A stretch of DNA of 64,000 nt from Taxillus chinensis (lineage: Eukaryota; Streptophyta; Magnoliopsida; Santalales; Loranthaceae): the NCBI GenBank assembly GCA_023512835.1, contig CM042089.1, forward strand, positions 18,046,438 through 18,110,437. The letters are read 5' to 3'. Made by a program: the position numbers and the translations under genes. Shown here piece by piece: positions 9,582 to 22,789 of the stretch. Within the stretch, counting starts at the first letter, position 1. Every line of letters begins with the position of its first letter. Below the pieces are notes generated by a model that searched no databases, had not been told where the DNA came from, and was given only the letters and a program-made list of their open reading frames with translations.

Positions 9582-10330
9582 CCCTAAACCCCAAACCCCA
9601 AACCCCAAAACCCCCAACCCCCAACCCCCAACCCACCCCCAACCCCCAACCCCCAACCCCCAACCCTACACCCTACACCCTACACCCTACACCCTACACC
9701 CTACACCCTACACCCTACACCCTACACCCAAAACCCCTAAAACCCAAAACCCAAAACCCCAAACCCTAAAACCCAAACCCTAAACCCCAAACCCTAAACC
9801 CCAAACCCTAACCCTAAACCCCAAACCTTAAACCCTAACCCTAAACCCAAACCCCTAACCCTAAACCCAAAACCCAAACCCCAAAACCTAAACCCCAAAA
9901 CCCCAAACCCCAAACCCAAAACCCTAACCCCAAACCCTAACCCCCTAACCCTAAACCCCTAACCCCGAACCCCGAACCCCGAACCCCGAACCCAAACCCT
10001 ACACCCTAAACCCCTACACCCTACACCCTACACCCTACACCCTACACCCTACACCCTACACCCTACACCCTACACCCTACACCCTACACCCTACACCCTA
10101 CACCCCAACCCCTAAACCCTAAACCCTAAAAAGCCCAAAGCTAAAAGCCCAAAATCCTAAACCATAAACCCTAAACCATAAACCATTTTAAAACCCTAAA
10201 TCCTTTTAAAACTTTAAACCCTACACCCTACACCATAAAAAGCCTAAAAACCCTAAAAACTCTAAGCCCTAAAAACCCAACACCCTAAACAAACCCTACA
10301 CCCTACACCCTACACCCTATATTCTATACC
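9582..10330. repeat. Interstitial telomere-like repeats
   Basis: Mixed CCCTAAA, CCCCAAA and CCCCCAA units with two clean blocks of CCCTACA (about 9664-9727 and 10015-10102). The array decays from about 10110 into AAAAGCCC and TTTTAAAC-like motifs. It probably was one array with the repeats at 1-1835 before the LINE inserted. The proline/threonine-rich frame at 9517-9783 is repeat translation, not a gene. Confidence 0.88.
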
Positions 10331-10779
10331 TTATTGCCTATATCTTATACCATAAACGTTATACCATATACCATATACTAAACCTAAAAGAAACTAAACC
10401 TAAAAGTGAACCTAAACCAAATTAAGCTAGAAACATAAATATAAAGCCAAAACTAAAAGAAAAAATCCTAAACCCTAAATGATAAAGCTTAAGCCGTAAA
10501 CTCTATACCTTATAACCTTATAGCATATACATTATATTCTAAATCCTAAACCATAATGCCAAAAAGTCAAATGTCTCTAGCTATAAAGCCAAGAGTTCCT
10601 TTTTAACATCTAACCCTTAAAAGTGTATATCCTAAAACCCTAAATCCTCTACCTTAAACTCATCATCGTGGGTTGTGCTTCTCTCTAGTGATGCATTCAC
10701 TTTTGATTGTTGCGACCTCTTCTGCAGTATCCCCCTCTTGATTCCGGTCTTCTTCGTCCATGCAATCCTCCATCCTAAA
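10331..10779. other. Decayed proximal edge of the telomere-like array; no gene seen
   Basis: AT-rich sequence with scattered CCTAAA remnants to about 10650, then unique-looking DNA. No open frame, RNA gene or clear element is supported. Confidence 0.6.
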
Positions 10780-11940
10780 TGTCCTCTGTCGTCGGCCTCG
10801 TTCTATCCGCCATTGGATTCTCGATCACTAGACTCCTTGCTTTGGACATAACTCAAGTAAGTCAAGTCTCCACAATTAGATCTAGCCTTGGGTTACATGG
10901 AGGTTGTATTGCCCCAACTTCTTGTGCAGGCCATGTTGTTGGGGCCTGCCCATGACTTGTACTTCCAAGCCTTGTCTCAGCTTTAACTAAGGAGTGTTGC
11001 CCTTTCGGTTTTTGGGCAGCCTTTATATTAATGGCATTTTTCTAAGTTGGCGCATGGTATTTTCAAAGCCCGCTATGGGCTTTTTTTTTTGGACCATGTT
11101 AGCCCTAGTGTTGGGCTTCAATGTATTGCGATTGGGGCGCTTAGTCTTTTGCTCTTGAAGCTCCTTTAGTTGTTATTATAATATTTGTATGTATTATTTC
11201 TGTTAAATGGGTAAAATAATTCTCTACCCAATTTCATTGCATCTTTTCATTTCTTTTAATAAAATTTCTTTAAATTTCTCATAACCTACATAAAGCTTAC
11301 AATAATTCTAAGCTAAAATCTACAACTATCAACTAAGAACATTAAAAATAACATCTTAACTACAATTATAATAAAGTGATAAATAAGACATACCTGAATC
11401 ACCGAGAAGCTACTCTTATCACTACAAATATAAATGAAAACTAACAATTTAACATACCTGATTAATCTGAGCAAACTAGTATCTTCGTCTTTATTAGATA
11501 CCAAAACATAGATTATTTATTATTCTTTGTCTGCTTTCTGAAAGGACAAAAAAATTGTAAATCCATTAAAAAATATATTCAAACATAAATGTATAAATAT
11601 TATATATTATTAGAGTCAATTTCACTAATAAAATAACATAAACCAAGTTACATATGAGAATATATCACCACTTCATATTCTATATTGATAAAACATATTA
11701 ATATACTATAGATCACCAATTCACCGCCCTTCACTCCTACTCCCTAATCCGCCTACATCTTAGGGTGTATGATTTAGAATGTTCAAGTTTAAGATTTAAG
11801 ATGTTTTTAAAATTACAAGTTTTTATTAAAGAAGAAAAGATAATACAAACGAAATCGAATAGTCTAACCGAGATATAAAAAAGAAACTCATACAAGCCCA
11901 TACAAAATCAAATAGCCCACACAAAGACAGATAAAAACAA
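10780..11940. repeat. Subtelomeric repeat, copy A
   Basis: Diverged duplicate of 13237-14572. Shared landmarks in the same order include GTCCTCTGTC near the start, the stretch around CATAACCTA near 11280, a match near CAAAACATAG at about 11500, and AGCCCACACAA near the end. Both copies have many small indels. No protein product is recognised, and short frames inside are not shared between the copies. Confidence 0.7.
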
Positions 11941-13086
11941 AAAAATGGGCCAAAAGATAATAAATTTATTTCAAAGATTTAATAAAAATAATATGACCTT
12001 CAAAAATTAATAAGACAAGTCTAGTATGTAGTCGCCCATTAAAGCTACAAGGAAAGCCAAAGGGGGGATAAGATATCATTTAAGCCTAAATTACCTTAAT
12101 TTTAGTAGCAATTTCTGTAAATAAATTGATTTATATTTCATTTCTTATTTTTTAATTACCACATGTGAGAAGGAAATCTGGAGTGTTCAGTACTGAATGA
12201 CAGTGTTATAGAAGTACACCTGAAATCGTTACAACTACTGTTGGCTTTTAATGATTTTTTTGTCAATTAGATGTTTTACTTTTATTTGACTTTTAATGTT
12301 CATAATTTGTGCTTGAAAAAATATTCATTATATATTATGTCATCTCACATGCATTCATATGAACTTCACTTCATGGTGTCCAATTTTTATAAGACCTAGC
12401 ATGAAAATTACAAAGTGATAATTTAAATTCACACTTAGTGGTTATGATTATTTACTTTTAAGTGATAACATGTATTAGTTCTATAATCCAAGCAAAAAAG
12501 TTAACCGCTTGCAATTGTGATGTGAGGGCTTAATAGGGTTTTTTTATTCGAGCTCAAAGCTAAGATGTTTATTTTTCTTTAACAGTATCGTTTTTTTAAA
12601 TGTAATTACATTGTATGATTTTGTAAGATTTTGATGCATACTTACTATTTTTACTTTTTTTGCAAGTTTTGTTTACAACTTATCTTAAAGTTAAATTTCA
12701 TCCCTCATAAAAGAATAAACTATTAAATCCAAATGCATTTAATTGTCTATGCATGGCCACTAAATTTGTTTGAAAATTCTAATCAGATTTCCCATTAATT
12801 CACCCCTCAAGTTTATTTTAATTACAATTTTTCAAATATGATTTCTCATTGATTCACCCCAAGTCATGAGAAACTTATTTAAAGATTCTAGGATTCAAGT
12901 ACCTTGCAATCATGATGAACATTTTGAGCTCTCATTTCCCACCCCCTTTCTTTTTCATGACCCACATATATTACTTAAACCTAAACAATTACATGGTTGG
13001 TGGAACTTGATAGAAAAGGGACTTAGTTATCTATGATCTTAATTAGGTAAATTGTGCTTATAAATTCATGACCCATGGATTTATGA
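11941..13086. other. AT-rich spacer, no gene seen
   Basis: About 1.1 kb of AT-rich DNA between two copies of the subtelomeric repeat. No convincing exon, RNA gene, terminal inverted repeat or tandem structure was found. Confidence 0.5.
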
Positions 13087-13245
13087 ATAACATTATCTCT
13101 TTTAAACCTACAAGACTTATCTTGTATTTTTTTGAATGACATTTGGCTTTCAATGATGTGTATTGCAGCCCCCTGAGCAAAAGTGATAGCATTGTTGGTT
13201 CTAGTTTAACCACCAAATTCTGGACACACCCATGGATGTCCTCTG
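13087..13245. repeat. Direct repeat R1 of the 1.55-kb subtelomeric unit
   Basis: Matches 14639-14850 (R2). Shared pieces include AACATTATCTCTTTTAAAC, ACAAGACTT, AGCCCCCT and CACACCCATGGA. R1 leads directly into repeat copy B, so R1 plus B is one unit of about 1.55 kb and R2 is the start of the next. Confidence 0.7.
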
Positions 13246-14572
13246 TCATCAACCTCTTCTGTCGTCTTTCCTTCCATCGTTGAATGCTCGATCATCAAGT
13301 CCCTTGCTCTGGTCATCTCCTGATAGCTCTAGCTGGTAAAATCCCCAATTGGACATGTGTTACCTTAGCTTCTTAGGCCAACCATTCTATTGGACCGCAC
13401 TATGGCATGTATTTTAAAGCCCTATGTGAGCTTTGATTAAGGCAAGTGTTGCTCATTCTATTTTATTGGTTGGCTTTTATATTAATGGCATTCTTTTAAG
13501 CCAGTCCAAGGCTGTTTCCAATCCAATCTCATATTATTTTCATATACAGCTACTATTTTTATATTAATATTAATGGCATTCAATGTCTTTAATGGCTTTT
13601 TTTTCTCATTGTTTTCAATGGCATTCAATGTGTTTAATATTAATATTGTTTTCAATGGCTTTTTTTGCTCATTGTTTTATATTAACGGCATTCAATATAT
13701 TGTGATTTGGTCACTTAGTCTTTTGCTCTTGGGCCTCTTTTGGTTGTTATCATAATATTTGTATGGGTCATTTCCTTTAATTTGATGAAAAAATTATAAA
13801 CCTAATTTCATTGAACCTTTTTTACTTCTTTTAATAGAATGTCTTTAAATTTTTCATAACCTATATAAAATTTACAGTAATCATAAGTTAAAATCTATAA
13901 CTATCAATTCAGAACATCAAAACATAACATCTTAAATGCAAATATAAAAAATAAAACAATAACATACATGTCATATAATAATCAACTCAAACAAAAAAAA
14001 AATTTAGATTATCCCTAAGCTCTTCTCATCATTATAAATGTAAATAGAAGCTAACAATTTAATATACCCAATTAATTTGAATAAATAAATATCTTCATCT
14101 TTATCAATTATCAAAACATAGATCATTTATTCTTTAATTTTTTGAAGAGGAAAATTATAAGTACATTAAAATATAAAATCAATTATAAACGTATAAATAT
14201 TATTTATTATTATAAGGCAATTTCACTAATAAAATAATATAAACCAAGATAAATTTGAAGATATATTACCAACTCATATTTTATATATATAATTTATATA
14301 ATAATAAGATAAATTAATAGATGATAAATCACTAATTCATTGCCCTTCACCAATATTTCCTAACTTGCCTACATCATAGGTACATCACTTAGAGTTCAGA
14401 ATTTAAGATTTTAGGATTTAAAATTTAAAAAAAAAATCAATATAGATTTTTACTAAAGAACAAAAAATAATACATAAAGCAACAGATAGCCTAACCCAGA
14501 TATAAAATAAAACAAGCTCATATACAGGCCCAAGGGCAAATAGCCCACACAAGAATAGCCAAAAACAAAAAC
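13237..14572. repeat. Subtelomeric repeat, copy B
   Basis: Duplicate of copy A at 10780-11940, with the same landmarks and many indels. It also holds an internal local duplication around 13560-13700, where phrases like TGGCATTCAATGT and TTTTCAATGGC recur. A shorter related piece lies at about 48990-49150. No coding function is seen. Confidence 0.7.
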
Positions 14573-14638
14573 AAGAAAAATAGAGGTTCTTCAATAGATT
14601 ATAATTAAGACTTGTCTTGTATTTCTTTTAAAGAAGGA

Positions 14639-14850
14639 ATAACATTATCTCTTTTAAACATACAAGACTTGTCGTGTATTTCTTTTTCTTCATTATTATC
14701 ATCAGCTTATTATTATAATGCTTATTTTGATGGAGCCTTCTTGAATGATATTTGACTCTCACGTATGCGTAATGAAGCCCCCTAAAGGGATAGCACAATT
14801 GGTTCTGGTTTAACCGTTCCAATCTCAAATTCTACACACACCCATGGACA
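14639..14850. repeat. Direct repeat R2 (truncated third unit)
   Basis: Second copy of R1, about 1.55 kb downstream of it. It carries an extra AT-rich insert around 14690-14745 and stops just after CACACCCATGGA, where R1 would continue into the main repeat. This suggests a tandem array whose third unit is truncated. Confidence 0.65.
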
Positions 14851-17142
14851 ATATATTTAAACTGACTGTGTATTCCTTCAAAGTCAATGAGTAGAGTCTA
14901 TTTGGCAATATTTGTTAACTTCTAAGGGCAGGTAAAAAAGTCAAAGTAGTCCTTAACTTGTTAAAGCAATGTGTGGAGTTGAATGATAATTAGTCATTCT
15001 CTTATTTTAGACTTTTTGCCCTCTCCAGCTTCATGTAATTTTTTGTTTTGGAAAACAATTAGTATTTGATTTCATTCTTTCTCTACACACCCTTTTTATC
15101 CTAATTTGTTAGCACGCAGAAGCTTGCAACATTCTTTAAAAAAATCCTAGCTTCCAGATCCTCAGGTTAATGGGATCTCCACTTCATTTATTTGCCACAA
15201 CAAACTATTTCTAGATGATCTCAAATTCCAAACACTACAAGCAGATTTTCTTAATAGTATAATGGGTATTGTTTCAATTAAATTATAAAATAATAGTGTT
15301 ATTTAATCCCAATACTAATCTTATTTAAAAATTTTATTTACTTCCTAAATTCAAATCTTTTCAATTTAATTACCAAATATCTTCACATACACAATTGAAC
15401 CCATTAATACTATAAAATTTGAAAGCATGACCTTAAAAATAATGATATATCTTATTAAATATAATTTTCCTTAATAATATGTAAACTTATTGAATACAAT
15501 GTTATATTTATGCTAAACAAATTATTAAATACGATAATAGTACTTTATTAAATGCAAATTTTAGCTTATCATTAAAAAAACTTTACCTTTTTAAAAAAAA
15601 GTGATATTGGTATAATAAGTACTTATTAAATATACATAAAAAATTTATTTATAGCCAAAACATATAAAACTGTTTATAACATCAACCAGATCATTTTTGG
15701 AGCTTAAACACAAAATTAGAAATTGAACTAAATTTAACTTAATTTTATAAACAATATTTTAAAAAAATAATATACTATATTCAAACACCAAGTCGAGTGT
15801 TCAAAAATGAGCAACCAAACACCATAATATATTTGAATAGAGATTGAAAATTAAATAAAAAAAACTTAAATAAATTGAAGCAAAGTGTAATCAAACGGGT
15901 TTCAATTTTGGGTAGCTTAACCTGATTTGAATCGACCCAAGCAAATATTATTTTAATATATTTTTAAACCAATTTTTGTTATTTATATTTATATACACAT
16001 AAAAATAGTCAACAACTATCAATCGAGATGATAAAAATTGACATAAACATTCATGCAAATCACATCATTTAAGGTGAATTATAATAAGTTACCATATATA
16101 ATTTGGTTGGAAAATGATGAAATTAATTTTAATTTTGATAAATAAATTAAGTCACATCATTTTTTTTATTTTTTTTATAAGACATGAAATTAAATATAAA
16201 ATCTATTTTATCTATATTAAATTTGAAGACAAATTAAACACAATAAAAATAAAAAAAACATAGATACTTCTTAGTTTAAAAAATTACTCAAATTAATTTA
16301 ATTGGCGCATCCTAAATTTATTTTTTTTCTTGGTTTAAAAATAAGTATTAATGAGAGAGAGTAATTTGTCTAATTTCGCTAACCATCACTTACACTTAAT
16401 TAATAAACACTAAAGTTGCAAATTAACATACTAATAATTTTATAAAATTAAAAATTCAACTAAAAAGGTGGATAAACGGTTGAATGTTAAATGCTCACCT
16501 TATAATTGGGGACTCAACAAATGTTGCTAACATCCTACAATGCAATCACACAAATAAAAATATTATATATATATATATAAACACATAGACACGCACATAA
16601 AGCTATCCAAAACAACAATATGGTCAGGTGTTAAAATGAGAAGTAACCAACCTGAAGCATGTGAGGAAACGTACTAGTGAAGACTCCACCAGTCGCTCCA
16701 CATAAAGCTAGCCAAAACATCATTTTCTTTTAGCAAATTCCCAAATTAAATCCAAAAAAAAACATCCTATAAACACAATACATACCACAGACACACAACG
16801 ATGGTCAAACAATGTCATTCAAGATTCAAAAAACAAATAAGGATCTGAAAACAAAAGGAATCATGGACAACCAACCTGCAGCAGACGAAGACTGAGAAAG
16901 GGACTCGACATGTGCCTTACAAAAACAACACACTCAGTCCACACCAACGCCACTGACTTCTCCAGCTTAATGCAACTGAAAATTTAAAAAAATTATTAAA
17001 TAACATAACTAACAAAGCGTCGTCCTTCCTACTCCCAATTTTGGTACCATGATCATTTCCCCGCAATTTATGTCTGTTATTAGGTCTTTTTTCATAATTT
17101 AAAAATAAAAAAATCAAACGAGCAAATTTATAGGATAATATA
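14851..17142. other. AT-rich subtelomeric DNA, no gene seen
   Basis: About 2.3 kb, mostly very AT-rich, with a short (TA)n at about 16564-16580. One minus-strand frame at 16917-17192 (91 codons) matches no family I recognise and lacks supporting context. Nothing else is supported. Confidence 0.5.
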
Positions 17143-18060
17143 ATGGGAGACTCTTTCGAACGGTCACGCCGTTTAGGAGACATTATCGGCAATCAATCCC
17201 ATTCTAACACGTTAGACAAACCCATCACAATACGGTGGACCACAACACGGAGCAATATCTTATTAACATACAGAGCTCTCTCTATACCTTTGAAATATAC
17301 TCTACAATCCCCCAGCACACTCAATTCTACGATCAACGCACCCTCGACAACATCACCGGCCTCTCTTTTATGGCAACCTCTGCTCCTCTGTCGTGTCCTC
17401 CCCCGATGATCTGTCGTCATCCTTTGCTGCCTTTCTCTCTCACAGTCTCACGGCCCCTGGATGGTCTTCACTGCCGATGCTGTCTAGAGCATTGTGGGCT
17501 CCCGATGTGGCCCGCCATCATCGGCACTATTCCTCTGCCGTCCGTGCCAGCCATGTGCTTCTTCATGATGCTCGCCACTCATGCGCCATGACCACCTTTT
17601 TTTTGGTTTGCTGTGACATCGTCGATGTTTTTTACTATGTTGTTTGTCTGTGAAAATCACTACAAGTTGATGTCGTCCTCTACCTTTATAAAATATGAAC
17701 AGAAGCTGTTTTGGGGATCACAAGCCACCGCTCATGATCACCACTGCTCGCTGCCGTGCATGCGAGGCCTCCGACGGGGATCTCGTTAGCGTCGTGCGCC
17801 TCTTCAACCAAAGAGCGGTGACGCCGTCGAACCCATTTTTTAGGTGACGCCGGTTTTAAGATTTTCCCTAATATAATATGTTAAATTTAATAAAAAAAGA
17901 TTTTCCCTAATATAATATGTTAAATTTAATAAAAAGATAAGGATGACATTCGGTCATCAAAAAGATAAGGATGCATTTAGATTTTTAAAAATAATAATTA
18001 AAATAAATTTAAATTATTTAATTTGATAAATTTAATTTTATTTAATTTAAATGATAAAAC
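17143..18060. other. Mixed-composition DNA with short unsupported frames and a tandem duplication
   Basis: Several short overlapping frames in both directions between 17143 and 17653 match no known protein and look like chance openings in GC-richer DNA. Near 17858-17935 a segment of about 39 bases containing TTTTCCCTAATATAATATG is repeated twice in tandem. GGATGACATTCGG/GGATGCATTTAG pieces follow. Confidence 0.45.
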
Positions 18061-18079
18061 ACGGCAGGGTTGCCGCTAG

Positions 18080-18384
18080 CCAGGCTGTCTCCTGACAGCC
18101 TGGTCGCCCGTGACGCGCGGAAGCCCGAGGCCCAGCTGGCCTCGGGACGTGCTGCGGCGGGGAGACCGAGGCCAAGCGCCTCGGTACTCGAACAGCCGGA
18201 TACGACCGGCCGGAGAAGGAGAGACGGTGAGGGAGAAAAAACAGGGGGAAATAAGAAAATTATAGCGAAAAATACAGAAAAACATGGCCCTTTGACGTCG
18301 ACGGAGGCAAGCCATTTCCGGCGGCAGGTAGCGCGACAACATAATGCAGTAAAACCTCCTCTGTTGTGACCAGGCCTTGGCCTG
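18080..18384. other. GC-rich hairpin cluster
   Basis: Four perfect inverted repeats in about 300 bases of GC-rich DNA set in AT-rich surroundings: 18080-18103 (10-bp stem, loop TCCT), 18124-18146 (9-bp stem, loop CAGCT), 18166-18184 (7-bp stem, loop CAAGC) and 18371-18384 (6-bp stem). The words GGCCTCGGG and CCGAGGC recur between stems. A 99-codon frame here is probably incidental. The function is unknown; it could be part of an uncharacterised mobile element extending to the TAA repeat at about 18870. Confidence 0.6.
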
Positions 18385-19290
18385 TAGACTCTTATACTTT
18401 TCAAAACCATCCCGCTATGAAGCCTCCAATAAACAAAATAACACAAGATATTTATAACAGAAACTACTCAACAAAATATACTTCACAAAACAGAACACAA
18501 AACAAAAGCTTCAGCGAGCCATCACAGGGCATCTCATGAACCAATTTTTAGACGAATTAAAGCTTACAAGAACAGAAGGCTGTCAACTCCTTGAATCGCC
18601 TTCTTCTTTTTTGCGTCTGCGTCCCTTCTCTTGTTTTTTTTTTTTTTTTGAATTTGCTTTTACTGTGTATGGTCTCCCTCAACTGCCATGGAGTCCACTC
18701 TTTTATGGCCGGTGGATGGAATCTGCCTCTGTCGGGAGCTCTCACGGAGCGCAACGTATGGGTATGGGGGGACGGCGTACAAGTAGAGGCACTGGCCTCG
18801 GGCAGACAAAGGGGTGGCGGATCTTGCGCGGATTGTCTACGGTGCTGGCCTCGGGTCGACAAAGGGGTAATAATAATAATAATAATGCGCACACATGTTT
18901 TTTATAACATACGAACATAAAAGCATATACATTTTTTATAATATAAGAAAATAAAAGAATAAAACAATAATTATGATTATGCCCAAAAAAAAACTACTTG
19001 CGTTTCGTTAGAATTATACATGGTCAATTATTTTAGTTTTTTAAATTATTTAATCTTATCCAATCTGTAATTGTTCATGATTTAAATATTGGTATATGTT
19101 TCCTGCTCCTCCACGTAGAATGTCAACCTCTCAGTTTGTGGAATGTAATATTAATGAAAATACTAAGGTTATACTCGAAACATTTGCCGATGCTCTCAAA
19201 TAAATTTAAAAATACCTGCTCACTTGAGGCGGGAATAGGGTGGTGCGGGTTAGGTGCGGGATAAATTGTCAACCTTAAAAATGGTTTCAT
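18385..19290. other. Unassigned DNA with a short direct repeat and (TAA)n
   Basis: GGCCTCGGG followed by GACAAAGGGGT occurs twice (about 18794-18816 and 18847-18868); the second copy runs into a TAA repeat to about 18888. GGCCTCGGG also occurs in the upstream hairpins, which hints at one element spanning 18.06-18.89 kb. No gene is supported. Confidence 0.4.
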
Positions 19291-19600
19291 TTCACATAAA
19301 TTTATTGATAATAATATCTTATTAGTTAATATAATGAAAGCATATAATAGTCTCAATTGCGATTTTTTTATGTAAGATGCTTTCTAAATTCGATTTGACA
19401 CTTATTAGATTCTTAAAATGAGTAAGCTTGCTAGTAACTGTTAGTTTTTTGCTATTTTTAATGGGTCCTTGTCGAGGTATTTCAAATATGAGTGTAGTTT
19501 TAGTTAAGGTGACCCCCTTTCGTCTAGCCTCTTTATTCTCTCTAAATATATTTCTAAGGGTGACCCCCTTTTCGCCTATGTGAGCTATGAATTGTCAAGT
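19291..19600 (+). mobile_element. Decayed LINE reverse-transcriptase fragment
   Basis: Matches the RT domain of LINE ORF2 in order: a piece equivalent to FIDDNILL, an internal deletion, then the equivalent of MMKAYDRL, then a stretch corresponding to ORF2 positions about 5600-5790. Stops and frameshifts are frequent. The same kind of element as at 1.8-9.6 kb left it, but it is old and non-coding. Confidence 0.7.
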
Positions 19601-21271
19601 GATCCAGTATCTTATGTCTTACAATATCTATATTGATTACTACTAATTATTTCATAGGATAGGACTATTCATTTGTGGAATAGAGAGGACCTATATGTGT
19701 GTGTGTGTGTATATGAACTCTTGTAAGAAAGAGTCATTGTTGTCTCAATTACATAATCATCATGGTACAACTATTTCCTAATTGAATTCTCTCTGTGAAG
19801 AAATTGAGGATAAAATACTCTTTTCTGGTAAGGTGTCTGATATGTATGGTTATATCTGGTGTTACTTCTACGGACTATCTTGATATTCTGTAGCCTACTA
19901 GATTATCCCCCACCATGATTTCAGAGGTAAGATTTTCACTTGCTACCTCAATACAAGACCTCGGCTTGATTAGATGGGCATTGAAATGTTATTATGCGCG
20001 AGAATTGTCTAGGAAACAAATAATTGCATATAATAACATATTTAGAAGTTGCTTTTTACAAATTTGTGGTAGTTAGATCGTAATGGGTGCTTTATTTAAG
20101 TATCGTCATGTGCAATTTTGCGCATTATCAGTTGATATTGTGATATATGATTAGAGCTTGCCCTAAATCAGTTTAATCACATGTCATCACATCAATCGGT
20201 AACACACGAAACTTGCGCAATAAAATTGCAAGAATACTTTTTCTTTATTTATAATTGCCGCAAATGAATAAGTTTTGCGTTTTTAAGATCTTGTATTTTC
20301 GAAAAATATAAATATTCATTTGGAAACAATCAATAAAATAGTTATGACAAAAAATAATTATGACAATAAAATAGGCATGGGGCAAATCATCTTCAACATT
20401 GTGCTACAGACTTCGCTTCACAGACCAATGATTTCTTTACTTTTAATCTTTGCAAAGAGCCAACAAATGGTTGGATTAGGACTAAGAGGTTGGAAAATAA
20501 TTACACAAAATAATTACTAGAAACACATTATGATAGGGATTGGTTGAAAACTTGACATGTAGAGTTATAAGAATTCTAGGATGAACTTATGATTTGTTAT
20601 GATTCAATTCCTACTAAGTTATGATTTGTTCACAACTTCTGTAAACCGATGTTAAACAATGAATTGAGATGGAGCTCTATGTACCCTAAAACGCATTACA
20701 CCAAAGTAATATCGACATATCATTACACCAAGTCAACTTTAGGCTACGCACAACATTGATTTGAACATTACAACATCAACTTTATATTGATTGACAAACA
20801 CATGTATATTATTTACAAAAGCTTCTGCATGCACGTTTGAAATTATTTTTTCATTTGTCAAGTAAACAGAACCTAATAGCAAAAATATTTTCAATATTCG
20901 ACATTTAAAATGCATTTGAGCCAAATAATAATAACAAATAATAACTAAAACCGGATATAATGAATCTGTATTATTGGATCACGAAAAATGGCAGAACAAC
21001 ATTTATCCTATCTTAAATCCACACATGGCAGAAGGGTATACAATGTATCGATCATCTCAACACGCTCAGCATCCAACATCCCACAGCAAAGACTAGAGGG
21101 CAAGTGAACATGGGCCCTGCAGTAATGTCGGAGATCATAGCATCTACTTCTGATCCTTTCCCCGTCCCTAATAGCTTGTTCATGGGAAGGCATAGCAAGT
21201 TTGCTCATGTAAAGGCATCCACGTTAATTACCACAGAAGGTACCACTTTCACCGTGATCAACTAGATAGTA
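19601..21271. other. AT-rich DNA downstream of the RUS1-like fragment; no gene seen
   Basis: Contains a (GT)n run at about 19697-19711 and otherwise undistinguished AT-rich sequence. Part may be the 3' flank of the minus-strand RUS1-like exons that end at 21272. Short frames at 20320-20520, 20739-20924 and 21008-21208 are not recognised. Confidence 0.45.
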
Positions 21272-22789
21272 TCAGGCGCTTGGGGCAGCATTTGAAGCAT
21301 TGCCTGGCCGAAACCTATTTAGGAAAGGTCTTGCAATAAGCCCATCAGTGATCCAACCAACGGATTCCCCATCCCTCCTCACATGGTTGAATTCCCTTTG
21401 TACATACTCTAGAGAAGTTTGTAGTCTACCCCCTGGTCTGCAGTCATTGGACGTACCTCTTGTTTTGATTCCTGCTTGCTTCTCCAGCCAGTAAAGATAA
21501 TTGACATGAAACAAGGATTTTAGCATATCTTGTGGCGAAGATGTTTCTTTAAGTATCACCTGAATTCAGCCATTGTTGATGGTCCAAAAAATTAGGAAAT
21601 TATAGGTCACACCTACCTTCGAAATTTGTTAGATGAATCTTTCTGAACATAAAATTAAATAAATAGAATAACTCCATATAAAATCATGATGAAAATATTT
21701 GTATCAGCTTCACTATCCACGAGTCCAGCGGAAAAGATAAGCAACAGCCAAAAAAAGGTCATTTATTGCTATCATGGGCAAAAAGACAGACAATATTATA
21801 CAAAACAACAGTAATAATCTCATGTAGGATTTGTATATGTTGGCATTGATGCCTTCGAATGCCTTCTGCTTTGACCCACGACTACATGGAAGTCAACCCA
21901 GGTACACCAAAATATTTTTCAAAACCCTTAAAAATCAGAATCTGAAATCAAGACAGTGTTTACTTACACAAAATTTTCCTTTGTGCTCAATCAAAATGTA
22001 GTCTTCGTTTCTGTACAGATAAAACAGTGCAAGCACATCTTCTTTTTTGTATACAACATCACTAAGCTTGGAACCCAATTGCAGTCGGTGCTCAATTTCA
22101 GCAGCTGCATCTTTGGCTTCTCCAGATAATACTGCTGGTTGTACCTGCAGAAGTCCAGAAAACTGAAAATTAGTGAATGTCAGATTTTACAAACTTCAGA
22201 TGTCTGTTCAGCCCTATGTCATGCCCAAAAACTTCCCAGAAAATGTTCCAAGTTCTATTTAGGATTTTGGAGGAGATGTGAAAAGAAGGCAGGCATCAGG
22301 AGTTTTTCTATAAGATGATGCCAGATACAAAAAGCACTATCTTCCAACACAGTCTACTGGGAGAAATAAAGACAATTTATATAATTTTGTTTCTCAGTGA
22401 CTTGAGCCTTTAAATGCAAGCTGTTACCAGATCCCCCTCAGGAAAACAAATGCAACTTCCAATATATTATTTGTCCAATTCATGGTGTATCTATATCCTT
22501 TATTTCTTAAGTCATTATTTCCATGTACTTATTTTTTCTCATTTAATTCTTAGCACTTCAAAGACAACTACCTTTTCTCTGTGCACTTCAAAGGCTATTT
22601 CCATGTGCTATTCTGGAGGGTGCGAACATAGTGTCTTATGATTCCCGATTCTGTGGAGCCTTGCCTCACTGAACCATTGGCGGTGTGTTATGCAGCATAG
22701 GACACTGCTTTATTGGGGGATGCTGGGAATTGGATGCACAACTGTCTAAATGGATTCTTTGACGAGAGAAGAGTTCGTGCAAAACATTT

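Noticed and set aside
1825..9600. Target-site duplication of the LINE (CCAAACCC on both sides)
   Set aside because: The word is expected by chance in telomere-like repeats, so it cannot be used to fix the boundaries.
9517..9783. Pro/Thr-rich frame of 88 codons
   Set aside because: Runs from the LINE tail into telomere-like repeats; pure repeat translation.
14760..14850. Possible tRNA-like or SINE head (GATAGCACAATTGGTTC)
   Set aside because: Only vague A-box resemblance; no cloverleaf or B box could be drawn, and it is part of direct repeat R2.
17143..17653. Overlapping frames of 75-118 codons on both strands
   Set aside because: No recognisable domain, no splice or context support, and competing frames over the same bases.
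18070..18446. 99-codon plus-strand and 134-codon minus-strand frames
   Set aside because: GC-rich hairpin cluster; frames overlap on opposite strands and match nothing known.
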